Positions 25,608 through 33,770 of a stretch of 64,000 nt of DNA are shown piece by piece. The stretch lies in NCBI RefSeq assembly GCF_022133705.1, contig NZ_JAKNHJ010000009.1, positions 36,748 to 100,747 on the forward strand, given 5' to 3'. Origin of the DNA: Varibaculum cambriense (lineage in GTDB: Bacteria; Actinomycetota; Actinomycetes; Actinomycetales; Actinomycetaceae). Below the pieces are notes generated by a model, which did not search any database, was not told the origin of the DNA, and saw nothing but the letters and a program-made list of their open reading frames with translations. A program made the translations under genes and the position numbers. Positions within the stretch are counted from its first letter, which is position 1. Every line of letters starts with the position of its first letter.

Positions 25608-26360
25608 TTAGGGAGCGGGCGGAACTGCCGCGAAGGCATCGGTATTTTTGATTGTCGACAGGTGGTTTAGCGGCCACATAATGGCGAATGCCCGTCCGGT
25701 GACTTGGTCCAGGGAAACGAACCCCTGGGAGGGTTCTTTCATATGGAAACGCGAATCCTCTGAATTGGAACGGTTATCGCCCATCACCCAAAGTTTTCCG
25801 GCCGGGACAGTAACATCGAATTTGATTAATGAGGGGGCGCTGCCAGGGTTGATATACCCGCTTTCGTCTACGCTAACTCCGTTAACTTTCAAGCGCCCAT
25901 TGGTGTCGCAGCATTGCACTCTATCCCCGGGTAGGCCTACGATCCGTTTAACGAGGTGGTTTTGGGAGTCGTCGGGACGCAGACCTACCCAAATCAGTAT
26001 TTTCCCTGGCAGAGAGGGACTCGGGGTGTCCGCATTCCGTTTCAGCCAGTTATCGTCATCTTGGAAAACGATTACGTCCCCGCGGTTAAGTTGCCGGTAG
26101 TCAGGCACTAGTTTGGAAACGATAATGCGGTCATTGATTTGCAGAGTTTGTTCCATCGAAGAGGACGGAATCTGGAAGGCTTGCAGTAAGAAAGCTTTGA
26201 TTATCGCGGAGATAGCTAATGCCACGAACACCATCATTAGGGTCTCTCGCAGCACCAACCACCATTTGGAGGGGGTTTTACGCGCGCGCCGGCCACTTTT
26301 TGGGGCGGGGGAATCTGTTCCCGACATCCCTAAATCGTTTGACTCTCGCGCATCTTTCAT
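25608..26360 (-). CDS. lepB: Type I signal peptidase
   Basis: 250 residues from ATG 26360, preferred over an upstream TTG because GGGAG precedes it at normal spacing. It cuts signal peptides from exported proteins at the outer membrane face. The basic N-terminal tail is followed by one membrane helix at about 35-62. The catalytic Ser is in IPSSSMEQTL. The catalytic Lys is in VKRIVGLPGD. The box MGDNRSNSEDSR is the conserved third motif. Gene order rplS-lepB-rnhB is conserved across actinobacteria. Confidence 0.96.
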   Translation of the reverse strand: MKDARESNDLGMSGTDSPAPKSGRRARKTPSKWWLVLRETLMMVFVALAISAIIKAFLLQAFQIPSSSMEQTLQINDRIIVSKLVPDYRQLNRGDVIVFQDDDNWLKRNADTPSPSLPGKILIWVGLRPDDSQNHLVKRIVGLPGDRVQCCDTNGRLKVNGVSVDESGYINPGSAPSLIKFDVTVPAGKLWVMGDNRSNSEDSRFHMKEPSQGFVSLDQVTGRAFAIMWPLNHLSTIKNTDAFAAVPPAP

Positions 26361-26410
26361 CCGTTTATCTCCCGCCGTCAATCAACATTTCCATCATGCC
26401 ATATATAGCA

Positions 26411-26440
26411 AATCGGCTCTGCCTACAAGCAGAGCCGATT
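26411..26440 (-). terminator. Hairpin after rplS
   Basis: AATCGGCTCTGC (26411-26422) pairs perfectly with GCAGAGCCGATT (26429-26440) around a six-base loop, 15 bases after the rplS stop on the minus strand. The sequence after it (TGCTATATATGG) is only weakly T-rich, so read-through to lepB is possible. Confidence 0.7.
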
Positions 26441-26454
26441 ACTAATTAGCGTTA

Positions 26455-26805
26455 TTAGGAGTCGCGACGCTCTTTAATGCGAGCCGCTTTCCCGTGACGT
26501 TCACGCAGGTAGTAGAGTTTAGCACGCCGCACATCGCCGCGGGTTACTACCTCGAGAGATTCGATAGTCGGCGAGTTTACCGGGAAGGTACGTTCTACCC
26601 CGATCCCGAAACTAACTTTCCGCACGGTGAAAGTAGCGTTCGGCTGGTTCTTACCGTGACGGGCGATTACTACCCCCTGGAATACCTGAATACGAGTGTT
26701 TCCACCTTCGGTGACCCGCACGTTTACTTTTACGGTGTCTCCGGCGCGGAAATCAGGTAGATCCGAGCGCTGGCTCTTCTGATTAATCTCATCGATGATA
26801 TTCAA
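26455..26805 (-). CDS. rplS: 50S ribosomal protein L19
   Basis: 116 residues. The blocks [28 protein letters not shown] and [18 protein letters not shown] identify L19. The start appears to be TTG 26805, with GAGG eight bases upstream; no ATG exists near the conserved N-terminus. The 135 bases before it form hairpins, including GCCGG/CCGGC, which may be an L19 leader structure, but I cannot match it to a known one. A strong hairpin lies after the gene. Confidence 0.96.
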   Translation of the reverse strand: MNIIDEINQKSQRSDLPDFRAGDTVKVNVRVTEGGNTRIQVFQGVVIARHGKNQPNATFTVRKVSFGIGVERTFPVNSPTIESLEVVTRGDVRRAKLYYLRERHGKAARIKERRDS

Positions 26806-26940
26806 TGTAGTTTCCTCATATTGCTTTCGTTCCGCAGGTAACGTCAGCTATCGGGCCGGTCTAGCCGGCGTATCTAGCATTGCCAAGCGGCATTTGCGGC
26901 CCCCTGCGGCAGGTTTCGCAGCCTACTTATGCAACCTTGC

Positions 26941-28332
26941 TTATTGTGCCACGTTTTGTGCCCAAGACGGAACTTGGCGGGTTGTGAAATCCCTAACCGC
27001 TATGACATCTCGGTTTTCAATTCCCCCCACTAGGAAGGTGCGGCGCCCGCATTTGCGGTATCCGTGGTGGCGGTAGAACTTTAAGGCCCGCCGGTTTGAC
27101 TGGTTAGTCCCTAAACCAATCTTGGTTAGATGCGGGAAGCGCTCTTGTAGGTATGCGTGGGTTACTTCGATCATGGCGCCCGCCAGCCCCGAGCCTTGCC
27201 ACTGGCTATCGAGATAGCATTTAGACAGGTAGGCACAGTTTTCACCTACTGCTTTCACCAGGTTTTCTTCGGGTGGCACAAAGCCGGGGTCTCCCACCTG
27301 GGTTAGGGTGTAGCCGGCAGCTTCCCAAGGGGTTTCCTCTTGCGAGGCAGCGGGAGCTACTTCCGCCAAGATAATTACAGTACCCGGATCAGCTAGATAG
27401 GCTTTAAACGCCGCCTCATTTAGTTCTTCTTCTACAAAGCGGCTAATGGCATCTGCGGGTAAATAATCCGGGCAGGCCTGCGGGAATAGCCGCGAAGCTA
27501 GCGTCGAACAGGTGGCAGCCTCACCCAGCTGCGCCCGGCGAAAACGTACCCGCTGGCGATAGGGGGCAGGCAGGAATCCGCTAGCAGCGAGGATTTCGCG
27601 ATCAGATTTTCCGAGGGCGTCGGGCGTTAGCTCCCAGATTAAATCGGGACGCCGCTGGGTAGTTAACATTAGGGACTGCTGACGGCGCCAATTATTTACT
27701 TTCTGGTGATTCCCGCTGAGCAAAACTGCAGGAATATCGAGGCCGCGCCAAGTAGCCGGCTGCGTATAGGCAGGATACTCTAACAAGCCCGACAGTTCAT
27801 AGGATTCTTCCACCAAAGAACTGGGATTGCCCACAAAGCCATCCAGGAGGCGGCAGGTAGCTTCTACCAGGGCAACGGCGGCGACTTCCCCGCCGTTTAG
27901 CACATAGTCACCCAGAGAAAAAGGTAGCACCTTTACGTCCGGTAGCTGCTGGTAGTACTGGCTGACTCGCTGGTCGATGCCTTCATAGCGCCCGCAGGCC
28001 ACCACCAGATGCTCGGTGTTTTCTGCTAAATCGCGCACCTGTCGTTGGGTCAGCGGAATTCCTGCAGGAGTAGGAATCGCCAGCACCGTTTTAGCGGCAC
28101 CTGCCTGGTCAATTACCTGGTCGATGGCTTTGCCCCACACATCGGGTTTCATCACCATCCCCGCGCCCCCGCCCGCGGGGGCGCGGTCCACGCTGCGATG
28201 GACATCTTCGGTCCAGTCCCGCAAATCCCAAACGTGGGTTTGTAAAATCCCGCTGGAGCGGGCTTTGCCCATGAGGGAAACATCTAGGCAATCAAAGAAC
28301 TGGGGAAAAATCGAAATAATATCTATCCGCAT
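26941..28332 (-). CDS. trmD: TrmD tRNA methyltransferase fused to a GNAT acetyltransferase domain
   Basis: 463 residues, nearly twice the usual 240. Residues 1-245 are TrmD, which methylates N1 of G37 in tRNAs: start MRIDIISIFPQFF, the knot motif LVVACGRYEGIDQRV, LGDYVLNGGE, and the C-terminal DLIWELTPDALG region. From about 255 to 455 the chain continues as a GNAT domain: a substrate-binding half, then LSKCYLDSQWQGSGLAGAMI, which is the acetyl-CoA loop (Q/RxxGxG/A), and LGTNQSNRRALKFYRHHGYR, the typical GNAT motif B. The frame is continuous with no stop or start between. The acetyl acceptor is unknown. Confidence 0.9.
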   Translation of the reverse strand: MRIDIISIFPQFFDCLDVSLMGKARSSGILQTHVWDLRDWTEDVHRSVDRAPAGGGAGMVMKPDVWGKAIDQVIDQAGAAKTVLAIPTPAGIPLTQRQVRDLAENTEHLVVACGRYEGIDQRVSQYYQQLPDVKVLPFSLGDYVLNGGEVAAVALVEATCRLLDGFVGNPSSLVEESYELSGLLEYPAYTQPATWRGLDIPAVLLSGNHQKVNNWRRQQSLMLTTQRRPDLIWELTPDALGKSDREILAASGFLPAPYRQRVRFRRAQLGEAATCSTLASRLFPQACPDYLPADAISRFVEEELNEAAFKAYLADPGTVIILAEVAPAASQEETPWEAAGYTLTQVGDPGFVPPEENLVKAVGENCAYLSKCYLDSQWQGSGLAGAMIEVTHAYLQERFPHLTKIGLGTNQSNRRALKFYRHHGYRKCGRRTFLVGGIENRDVIAVRDFTTRQVPSWAQNVAQ

Positions 28333-28352
28333 CTGGGAGCCTTTCCGCTGTC

Positions 28353-28838
28353 TTAAAACAGTCCCGCGGGGGCATCCACGGTAATTACCCGATTTTCCAG
28401 GTCAATTCCGGTTACTAAGGCTTTCACAAAAGGCACTTCCACTGTTTGCCCGGCACCAGTACTCACCTGCAGGCGATCTTGGAATCCCCCGATTTCTAGC
28501 CCGGTGCACTCCCCCAAGGTTTCTCCCTCGGCACTGATTACCGAAAATCCTTCTAGCTGGCTAGGTGAGTATTCCCCTTCGCGAGAGATTTCGGGGGCAA
28601 ATAATTCGGTTCCTCTAATATCTTCGGCGCTCTCCCGGGTATTGATATGGGAAAAAGTTAGGCAGCAGCGGTTTTTTATTTCTCGATAGGAAGCCACCGT
28701 CCATTCTTCCCCGGTCGCGGTAGTAAGAGTTGCCCCCGCTTGGAAACGTTCGGCGGGATAGTCGGTAAAGGGACGCACTAGTACCTCTCCTTTAAGACCG
28801 CGCGCCGGACCTACCTGCCCAACTTTTACCATTTCCAT
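28353..28838 (-). CDS. rimM: Ribosome maturation factor RimM
   Basis: 161 residues from ATG 28838, which has GGGAGAAAAC upstream; a longer frame runs into the upstream terminator hairpin. RimM binds S19 and helps 30S assembly. The N-terminal barrel has VGQVGPARGLKGEVLVRPFTD-like sequence and the FAP motif region; the PRC-barrel domain ends with EVPFVKALVTGIDLENRVI. Located between khpA and trmD as in most actinobacteria. Confidence 0.94.
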   Translation of the reverse strand: MEMVKVGQVGPARGLKGEVLVRPFTDYPAERFQAGATLTTATGEEWTVASYREIKNRCCLTFSHINTRESAEDIRGTELFAPEISREGEYSPSQLEGFSVISAEGETLGECTGLEIGGFQDRLQVSTGAGQTVEVPFVKALVTGIDLENRVITVDAPAGLF

Positions 28839-28883
28839 GTTTTCTCCCTTAGATACATCCCTGAATATACCTGCAGATAAAGC

Positions 28884-28913
28884 GCGAGCCCCATGAATCT
28901 TCATGGGGCTCGC
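28884..28913 (-). terminator. Hairpin between khpA and rimM
   Basis: GCGAGCCCCATGA (28884-28896) pairs perfectly over 13 bases with TCATGGGGCTCGC (28901-28913) around a four-base loop. On the minus strand it is followed by GCTTTATC. It may stop part of the transcription from rpsP-khpA before rimM-trmD. Confidence 0.7.
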
Positions 28914-28928
28914 CTTTAAAAACTGTCT

Positions 28929-29177
28929 CTACCGGCGCGAACGACGATCCGTGTCGACTACATCAACCCGAACCGGGCCGCGAGTGGACAGCGCACCCAT
29001 AACTTTGCGCAGTGCTCGCGCGGTGCGACCTCCCCGGCCGATTACGCGTCCGAGATCTTGCGGATTAACCCGCACTTCTAGCAGCTTGCCGCGCCGCATA
29101 TTGCGTTCATCCACCCGCACATCGTCCGGGTGATCGACAATTCCACTAACTAGATGTTCTAGTGCATCCGCCAACAT
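28929..29177 (-). CDS. khpA: KH-domain RNA-binding protein KhpA
   Basis: 82 residues, a single KH domain with the GxxG loop in GRVIGRGGRTARALRKVM. The family binds RNA, works with KhpB in Gram-positives and affects cell division and small-RNA biology. Only a few residues of basic tail (DTDRRSRR) follow the domain. It lies two bases after rpsP, the conserved rpsP-khpA-rimM-trmD order. Confidence 0.94.
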   Translation of the reverse strand: MLADALEHLVSGIVDHPDDVRVDERNMRRGKLLEVRVNPQDLGRVIGRGGRTARALRKVMGALSTRGPVRVDVVDTDRRSRR

Positions 29178-29179
29178 GT

Positions 29180-29671
29180 TTAGGCTTCCTCACTCTCGGG
29201 AGCAGCTTCTTCAGCTTCTGCGGTTTCTGCAGCTTCCTGTGCTTTAGTTTCTTCGGCTTCTTTAGCTGCTGCTTCTGCCTCAGCCTTAGCTTTTTCTTCG
29301 CTGACTTTAGCTTTGCGTTTTTGTGCCTCGTCCGCGGCGGCCTTCACGTTCTTTTCGCGAGCCTGGTCGGCGGTGAGAGTTTCTTTGGTCTTAATCCAGC
29401 TTTCAACGTTTTCTTTACCGTTGAAACGGGCAATATCCCCCGAAAGTACCAGCAATCGGCGAACTGCGTCCGAGGGCTGTGCCCCTACGCCGAGCCAGTA
29501 CTGGATACGGTCAGACTTGACCTGAATAAAGGACGGTTCTTCGTTGGGGTTGTACTGTCCAACCTCTTCGATTACCCGGCCGTCACGCTTCTTGCGGCTA
29601 TCCACCACTACCACCCGGTACACCGGGTAGTGAATCTTACCAACACGCTTTAAACGAATACGAACTGCCAC
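29180..29671 (-). CDS. rpsP: 30S ribosomal protein S16 with acidic tail
   Basis: 163 residues. Residues 1-85 are S16 (MAVRIRLKRVGKIHYPVYR, then VEEVGxYNP-like VGQYNPNEEP and DRIQYWLGVGAQPSDAV). Residues 115-163 are a low-complexity Ala/Glu/Lys helix ending in an acidic tail, longer than in most bacteria and similar to the S2 tail at 16012. It heads the rpsP-khpA-rimM-trmD-rplS-lepB-rnhB-DUF2469 run. The 289 bases upstream hold no gene; a weak AT-rich hairpin at 29893-29920 may end the inositol phosphatase message. Confidence 0.96.
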   Translation of the reverse strand: MAVRIRLKRVGKIHYPVYRVVVVDSRKKRDGRVIEEVGQYNPNEEPSFIQVKSDRIQYWLGVGAQPSDAVRRLLVLSGDIARFNGKENVESWIKTKETLTADQAREKNVKAAADEAQKRKAKVSEEKAKAEAEAAAKEAEETKAQEAAETAEAEEAAPESEEA

Positions 29672-29960
29672 TTTTGTGGTTTCTCCTGTTCTATTGACTG
29701 TTGAGTGCCCGCCCTTGCCGGTGGGATTCGGCCTGGATCAAGCTCTCGAGACAAGGCCGCCACACAGAGAGGGGGTGTCTTGGCCCGGTACAACTAGCTA
29801 TTCTGCCAGAATTTAGCTGCTAGTTTCCACTTTAAAAGCCGGCGATTAGGCATCTTTGAGCAGTTTCACACCAGTTTTGCTTTGGGAGGCAGAAAACCTA
29901 GTAAAAAGACCCTAGTTTTTGTTTTCCCGGTGCCACGTCCTCGGCGCAGTCGGAACCCTC

Positions 29961-31013
29961 TCATTTAAAAGCACGCAGGAAGTGTTCTACCGCCGCCCGA
30001 GCCGTGAGGGGATCAAGATCGCGGGCACTGGCCACAAAGGCGCCTCGCAAATGCTCCGGATCTTCCCGGTTACGGGCAGTTTCATAGGTATGTACCTGCC
30101 CCCCGGCTACTCGCACTAGATGGATCCCGGCAGCCACATCCCACGGACGCATCGCGGTTCCGAAAGCCACCGCAGTATGTCCTGCCGCCACATGCGCCAG
30201 ATCTAAGGCTCCGGCACCGGGAGAATGCACTGTCGCGTACGCGTTAGCCAGCTTGCCGGCCAATTGCCAAGATTTTTCCACTCGCTGAGGATCTTTATCG
30301 CGGAAGGGGAAATATCCGGTAATGATTCCTTCATTTTCAACCCGGGCACTAGCGGCACGCATCGGGGTGGCGCGCTCCCCCTCGTAGAGGGTTGCCGTAT
30401 GTGCGTCGGCAATAAAAAGCTCGCGTGTATAAGGCACATAAATCACCCCGGCCACCGGTTTCCCGTCTAGTTCTACCCCGATTGAAGTGTTGAAATAGGG
30501 GATCCCGGCGGCGAAGTTGGCAGTCCCATCGATGGGGTCGACAATCCAGCGCACCCGAGATCCCAGATTTTTGACCGTCTCTTTTGCCTGAGCAAGTTCT
30601 GCTGCGCCCACTGCCTCTTTACGCTGAGAGGGCTGGGCTTGTTCCCAGGCGAATTCGTTGGTCAGAACCTGCTTAGACCCCTGGCGACGCGATTGATCCA
30701 GGCTAGCGCGCTGTACCTGCTCTAAAGTTATACTCCCGGCGCCGGCCACTTTTTCTTTATCGAGGACGTGCTCCCCGGTTTCCTCCCCCAAGATCCGGGA
30801 AGAGGGAACCGCTCTGCCCAGCAGATACTGCAACCTAGCTTCTACGTAGCGGTCATGGATAGTGACCGGATCATGAATACCAGCTTTTAAGAACACTTCT
30901 AGAGGGGCACGAAAAACTTTGCGCAGGTAAACCCCTACCTGTTGTGCTCCCTCCCCCGCAATTATCATCAATGCGTGGTCAAGGCTCATTCCCGAAGTGC
31001 TCATAACTTCCAT
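29961..31013 (-). CDS. Inositol-monophosphatase-family phosphatase with a large insertion
   Basis: 350 residues from ATG 31013, chosen for the AAGGG site just upstream. Metal-binding motifs of the Mg-dependent FIG superfamily are present: GEE at 76-78, WIVDPIDGT (DPxDGT at 159-164) and RPWDVAAG near the C-terminus. About 80 residues separate GEE from DPxDGT, where 15-20 is usual, so there is an inserted Gln/Glu/Lys-rich segment of about 60 residues. Substrates in the family include inositol phosphate, PAP and fructose bisphosphate; which applies here cannot be told. It begins 26 bases after the amidohydrolase gene. Confidence 0.85.
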   Translation of the reverse strand: MEVMSTSGMSLDHALMIIAGEGAQQVGVYLRKVFRAPLEVFLKAGIHDPVTIHDRYVEARLQYLLGRAVPSSRILGEETGEHVLDKEKVAGAGSITLEQVQRASLDQSRRQGSKQVLTNEFAWEQAQPSQRKEAVGAAELAQAKETVKNLGSRVRWIVDPIDGTANFAAGIPYFNTSIGVELDGKPVAGVIYVPYTRELFIADAHTATLYEGERATPMRAASARVENEGIITGYFPFRDKDPQRVEKSWQLAGKLANAYATVHSPGAGALDLAHVAAGHTAVAFGTAMRPWDVAAGIHLVRVAGGQVHTYETARNREDPEHLRGAFVASARDLDPLTARAAVEHFLRAFK

Positions 31014-31038
31014 TATTACCCTTTTTAGGCTGTTAGTC

Positions 31039-32157
31039 CTAGCTAACCGCAACTGCGGGGGAAAGCTCTTGCCCGAGTAACGCCACTTTTTCGGGTTTAG
31101 TTGCCCGCGCTAGGTCGCCAGCAGGGTTTGAGGAATAGCGCAGGTAGTCGGCACGCGCTCCCGGTTCAATGGCACCAATCCCCAGATAGTCGCGGGCGCG
31201 CCAGGTAGCAAAATCAATAATCTGGTGAGGGGAAACCCCTCCGCGTTCCCACAGGGAGAGTTCTCGTCCCAACTCTCCATGGGGTTGATATCCGCCAGAA
31301 TCGGTACCGGGCAGCAGCTGCACTCCACTTTGGTGCAGCATTGCAAAATGTTCGCGCCGTCCTTCCCACATTTGCTGCATAGTCGCCGCATACACCGGAT
31401 ATTTCTTCCCCGCTTGGGCTGCGAACTGGTTAAACAGCTCCACCTGCAGCAAAGTGGGGGTAACTGGAATCCCGCGCCGGACACATTCTTGTGCCTGGTC
31501 ACTATCGATCCCACTGCCATGTTCGATACAGTCAATCCCGGCGTCTAGCAGTCCCGCGATCGCTTTATGGGAAAATGCGTGCGCGGTTACCCGCGCTCCC
31601 TCTTGGTGGGCGGCCGCGATCCCCTCTTTCAAGATTTCGGTGGGCCACAGGGGATCCAAATCAGAATCTGCACCATTTGAGCGGTCAATCCAGTCGGCCA
31701 CAATTTTTACCCAGCCGTCACCTTGCTGCACTTGGCTCGCCATCACCTGCGGTAAATCACTCAGATTCTCTACCTCTATCGGTAACAAGCGCATATAACG
31801 TTTAGGACGGGCGATATGGCGTCCGCAGCGAATAATCGGCGGCAGGGCGGGATTCCCCAAAATCCCGGGGGCATATTCCAGGTTTCCGCAGTCGCGAATG
31901 GCTAAAATTCCGCAGCCTCGATCTGCCTCAGCCTGCGCTAACGCTTCTTGTGGGGTAGCTATCTGTCCTACCGCCGCGAACCCAATATGGCAATGCACAT
32001 CGCAAAATCCGGGCAGAAAATAGTCGCCACCAGTGCTGTTATCTTCCCTAAACGCCCCGAAGTGTCCGTCCTCGGTAATCGATAACTGCCCCCGCACCCA
32101 GCGGGGAGCCTTACTAGCTTGCTTACGGTAATAAAAATTTCCGCTCAGCAGCTTCAT
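31039..32157 (-). CDS. Amidohydrolase superfamily metallohydrolase
   Basis: 372 residues. Metal-site residues of the superfamily are visible: HxH in FCDVHCHIG near 52-57, a Lys in WVKIVADW, His in VTAHAFS, His in IDCIEHGSG and Asp in LPGTDSGG. The C-terminal beta-sandwich ends with the usual PGARADYL pattern. It belongs with imidazolonepropionase and prolidase-like proteins; the substrate is unknown. The homologue in the same place in Mycobacterium tuberculosis is Rv2915c. Its ATG overlaps the ffh stop by four bases. Confidence 0.88.
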   Translation of the reverse strand: MKLLSGNFYYRKQASKAPRWVRGQLSITEDGHFGAFREDNSTGGDYFLPGFCDVHCHIGFAAVGQIATPQEALAQAEADRGCGILAIRDCGNLEYAPGILGNPALPPIIRCGRHIARPKRYMRLLPIEVENLSDLPQVMASQVQQGDGWVKIVADWIDRSNGADSDLDPLWPTEILKEGIAAAHQEGARVTAHAFSHKAIAGLLDAGIDCIEHGSGIDSDQAQECVRRGIPVTPTLLQVELFNQFAAQAGKKYPVYAATMQQMWEGRREHFAMLHQSGVQLLPGTDSGGYQPHGELGRELSLWERGGVSPHQIIDFATWRARDYLGIGAIEPGARADYLRYSSNPAGDLARATKPEKVALLGQELSPAVAVS

Positions 32158-33734
32158 CGCTGCCCCAACATCCGTTTCAAGTCATCGGGTAAGTCATCCA
32201 AAGTGGGAGCAGCGGCCGGGGCGGCCGGTTGGGCAGCTCCCATCCCGAAAGCGCTGCCAGCAGCGGGCGCCGGTGCCTCCCCTTTCGTTGCTTGCTGAGC
32301 CTCCCACTGTTTTTGCTTCGCCGGGTTGCCGAACTTGCGGCGATTCTTCTTGCCTGCCTTCCGCTGCTTCTTGGTAGCTCCTCCGCGGCCACCCGGCATC
32401 CCAGGCATAGCGGGCATTCCGGGGATACCGCCTCCATTGGACATGCGTTTCATCATTTTCGAAGCCTGCGTAAACCGCTCTACCAGGCCGTTAATCTCGG
32501 TTACCGTGGTGCCGGAACCGCGCGCAATCCGGGCACGCCGCGAACCATTCAGTAGGGACAAATCGTCGCGTTCTGCCGGGGTCATGGAGTTCACAATGGC
32601 TTCGATCCGGTCAATACTCTTTTCATCGAAGGCATCCAATTGGTCTCGGTACTGATTCATGCCGGGCAGCATTCCCATCAGTTTCTTCATCGACCCCATC
32701 TTGCGGAGCTGTTGCAGCTGCGCCATAAAGTCAGTCAGGGTGAACTGGCCTTTTTGCATCTTGCGAGCCAGCGCCTCGGCCTCTTTTTGGTCATAAGTTT
32801 TTTGCGCTTGCTCAATCAGGGTGAGCATATCGCCCATATCGAGGATGCGTCCGGCCATTCTCTCGGCATGGAAACGCTCAAAATCACCCAGGTTTTCGCC
32901 GGTAGAGGCAAAAAGAATCGGTTGCCCGGTTACTCCGCGCACCGATAGCGCCGCCCCGCCACGCGCGTCACCATCAAGTTTGGAGAGCACCACCCCGGTA
33001 AAGCCCACTCCGTCACGGAAGGCAATCGAGGTTTGCACCGCGTCTTGACCCACCATTGAGTCCAATACGAAGAGGATTTCGTGGGGATTAATGGCGTCAC
33101 GGATATCGCGCGCCTGCCGCATCATTTCCTCGTCAACGCCCAGGCGACCCGCAGTATCGACAATGATTACGTCATAGCCTTCGGTAATCGCCAGGTTTAA
33201 TCCTGAGCGTGCTACCTCGACCGGATCGCCTTGCCCGTCCCCGGATTCGGGAGCGTGAATATCGACTCCTGCCTTCTCAGCGACGATACTTAGCTGGGTA
33301 ACCGCACCGGGACGCTGCAGGTCACAGGCAGCTAGGAGGACGCGTTTGCCTTCTTCTTCGCGCAGCCACTTGCCGAGTTTGCCCGCGAGGGTGGTCTTAC
33401 CGGCACCTTGTAGACCTGCCAGCATAAACACGGAGGGGCCGCGCTTGGCATAACGTAGCTGACGGGTCTCGCCCCCCAGAACCTCAACCAGTTCCTCGTG
33501 AACAATCTTGACTACCTGCTGGCCGGGATTGAGCGCTTTCGAACGCGCTGCCCCATAGGCTTTTTGCCGCACCGCTTTGGTGAACTGGCGGACTACCGGT
33601 AGCGCTACGTCAGCCTCTAATAGGGCGCGCCGAATCTCGGAGACGGTAGCGTCAACATCCGCCTCGGTCAGCAAGCCTTTAGAGCGCAGACGCTTAAAGG
33701 AATCGGCTAGGCGATCAGACAGGCTATTGAACAA
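32154..33734 (-). CDS. ffh: Signal recognition particle protein Ffh
   Basis: 526 residues. The GTPase of SRP, binding signal sequences as they leave the ribosome. N domain 1-90; G domain with Walker A LAGLQGAGKTTLAGKLG, IVDTAGRLGVDEEMM and TKLDGDARGG; then the Met-rich M domain with GMLPGMNQY and GSGTTVTEINGLVERF-type RNA-binding helix. The Gly/Pro/Met and Lys-rich tail to 526 is longer than in model bacteria and low in complexity. Pairs functionally with FtsY, 36 bases upstream. Confidence 0.97.
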   Translation of the reverse strand: MFNSLSDRLADSFKRLRSKGLLTEADVDATVSEIRRALLEADVALPVVRQFTKAVRQKAYGAARSKALNPGQQVVKIVHEELVEVLGGETRQLRYAKRGPSVFMLAGLQGAGKTTLAGKLGKWLREEEGKRVLLAACDLQRPGAVTQLSIVAEKAGVDIHAPESGDGQGDPVEVARSGLNLAITEGYDVIIVDTAGRLGVDEEMMRQARDIRDAINPHEILFVLDSMVGQDAVQTSIAFRDGVGFTGVVLSKLDGDARGGAALSVRGVTGQPILFASTGENLGDFERFHAERMAGRILDMGDMLTLIEQAQKTYDQKEAEALARKMQKGQFTLTDFMAQLQQLRKMGSMKKLMGMLPGMNQYRDQLDAFDEKSIDRIEAIVNSMTPAERDDLSLLNGSRRARIARGSGTTVTEINGLVERFTQASKMMKRMSNGGGIPGMPAMPGMPGGRGGATKKQRKAGKKNRRKFGNPAKQKQWEAQQATKGEAPAPAAGSAFGMGAAQPAAPAAAPTLDDLPDDLKRMLGQR

Positions 33735-33770
33735 AGTGGTTTCCTCCTGGAGATAGTTTCGCCGTCTAGT

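Noticed and set aside
29893-29920. Strong terminator before rpsP
   Set aside because: Only two 4-bp stems with a bulge can form; the T run on the plus strand is not downstream of a plus-strand gene.
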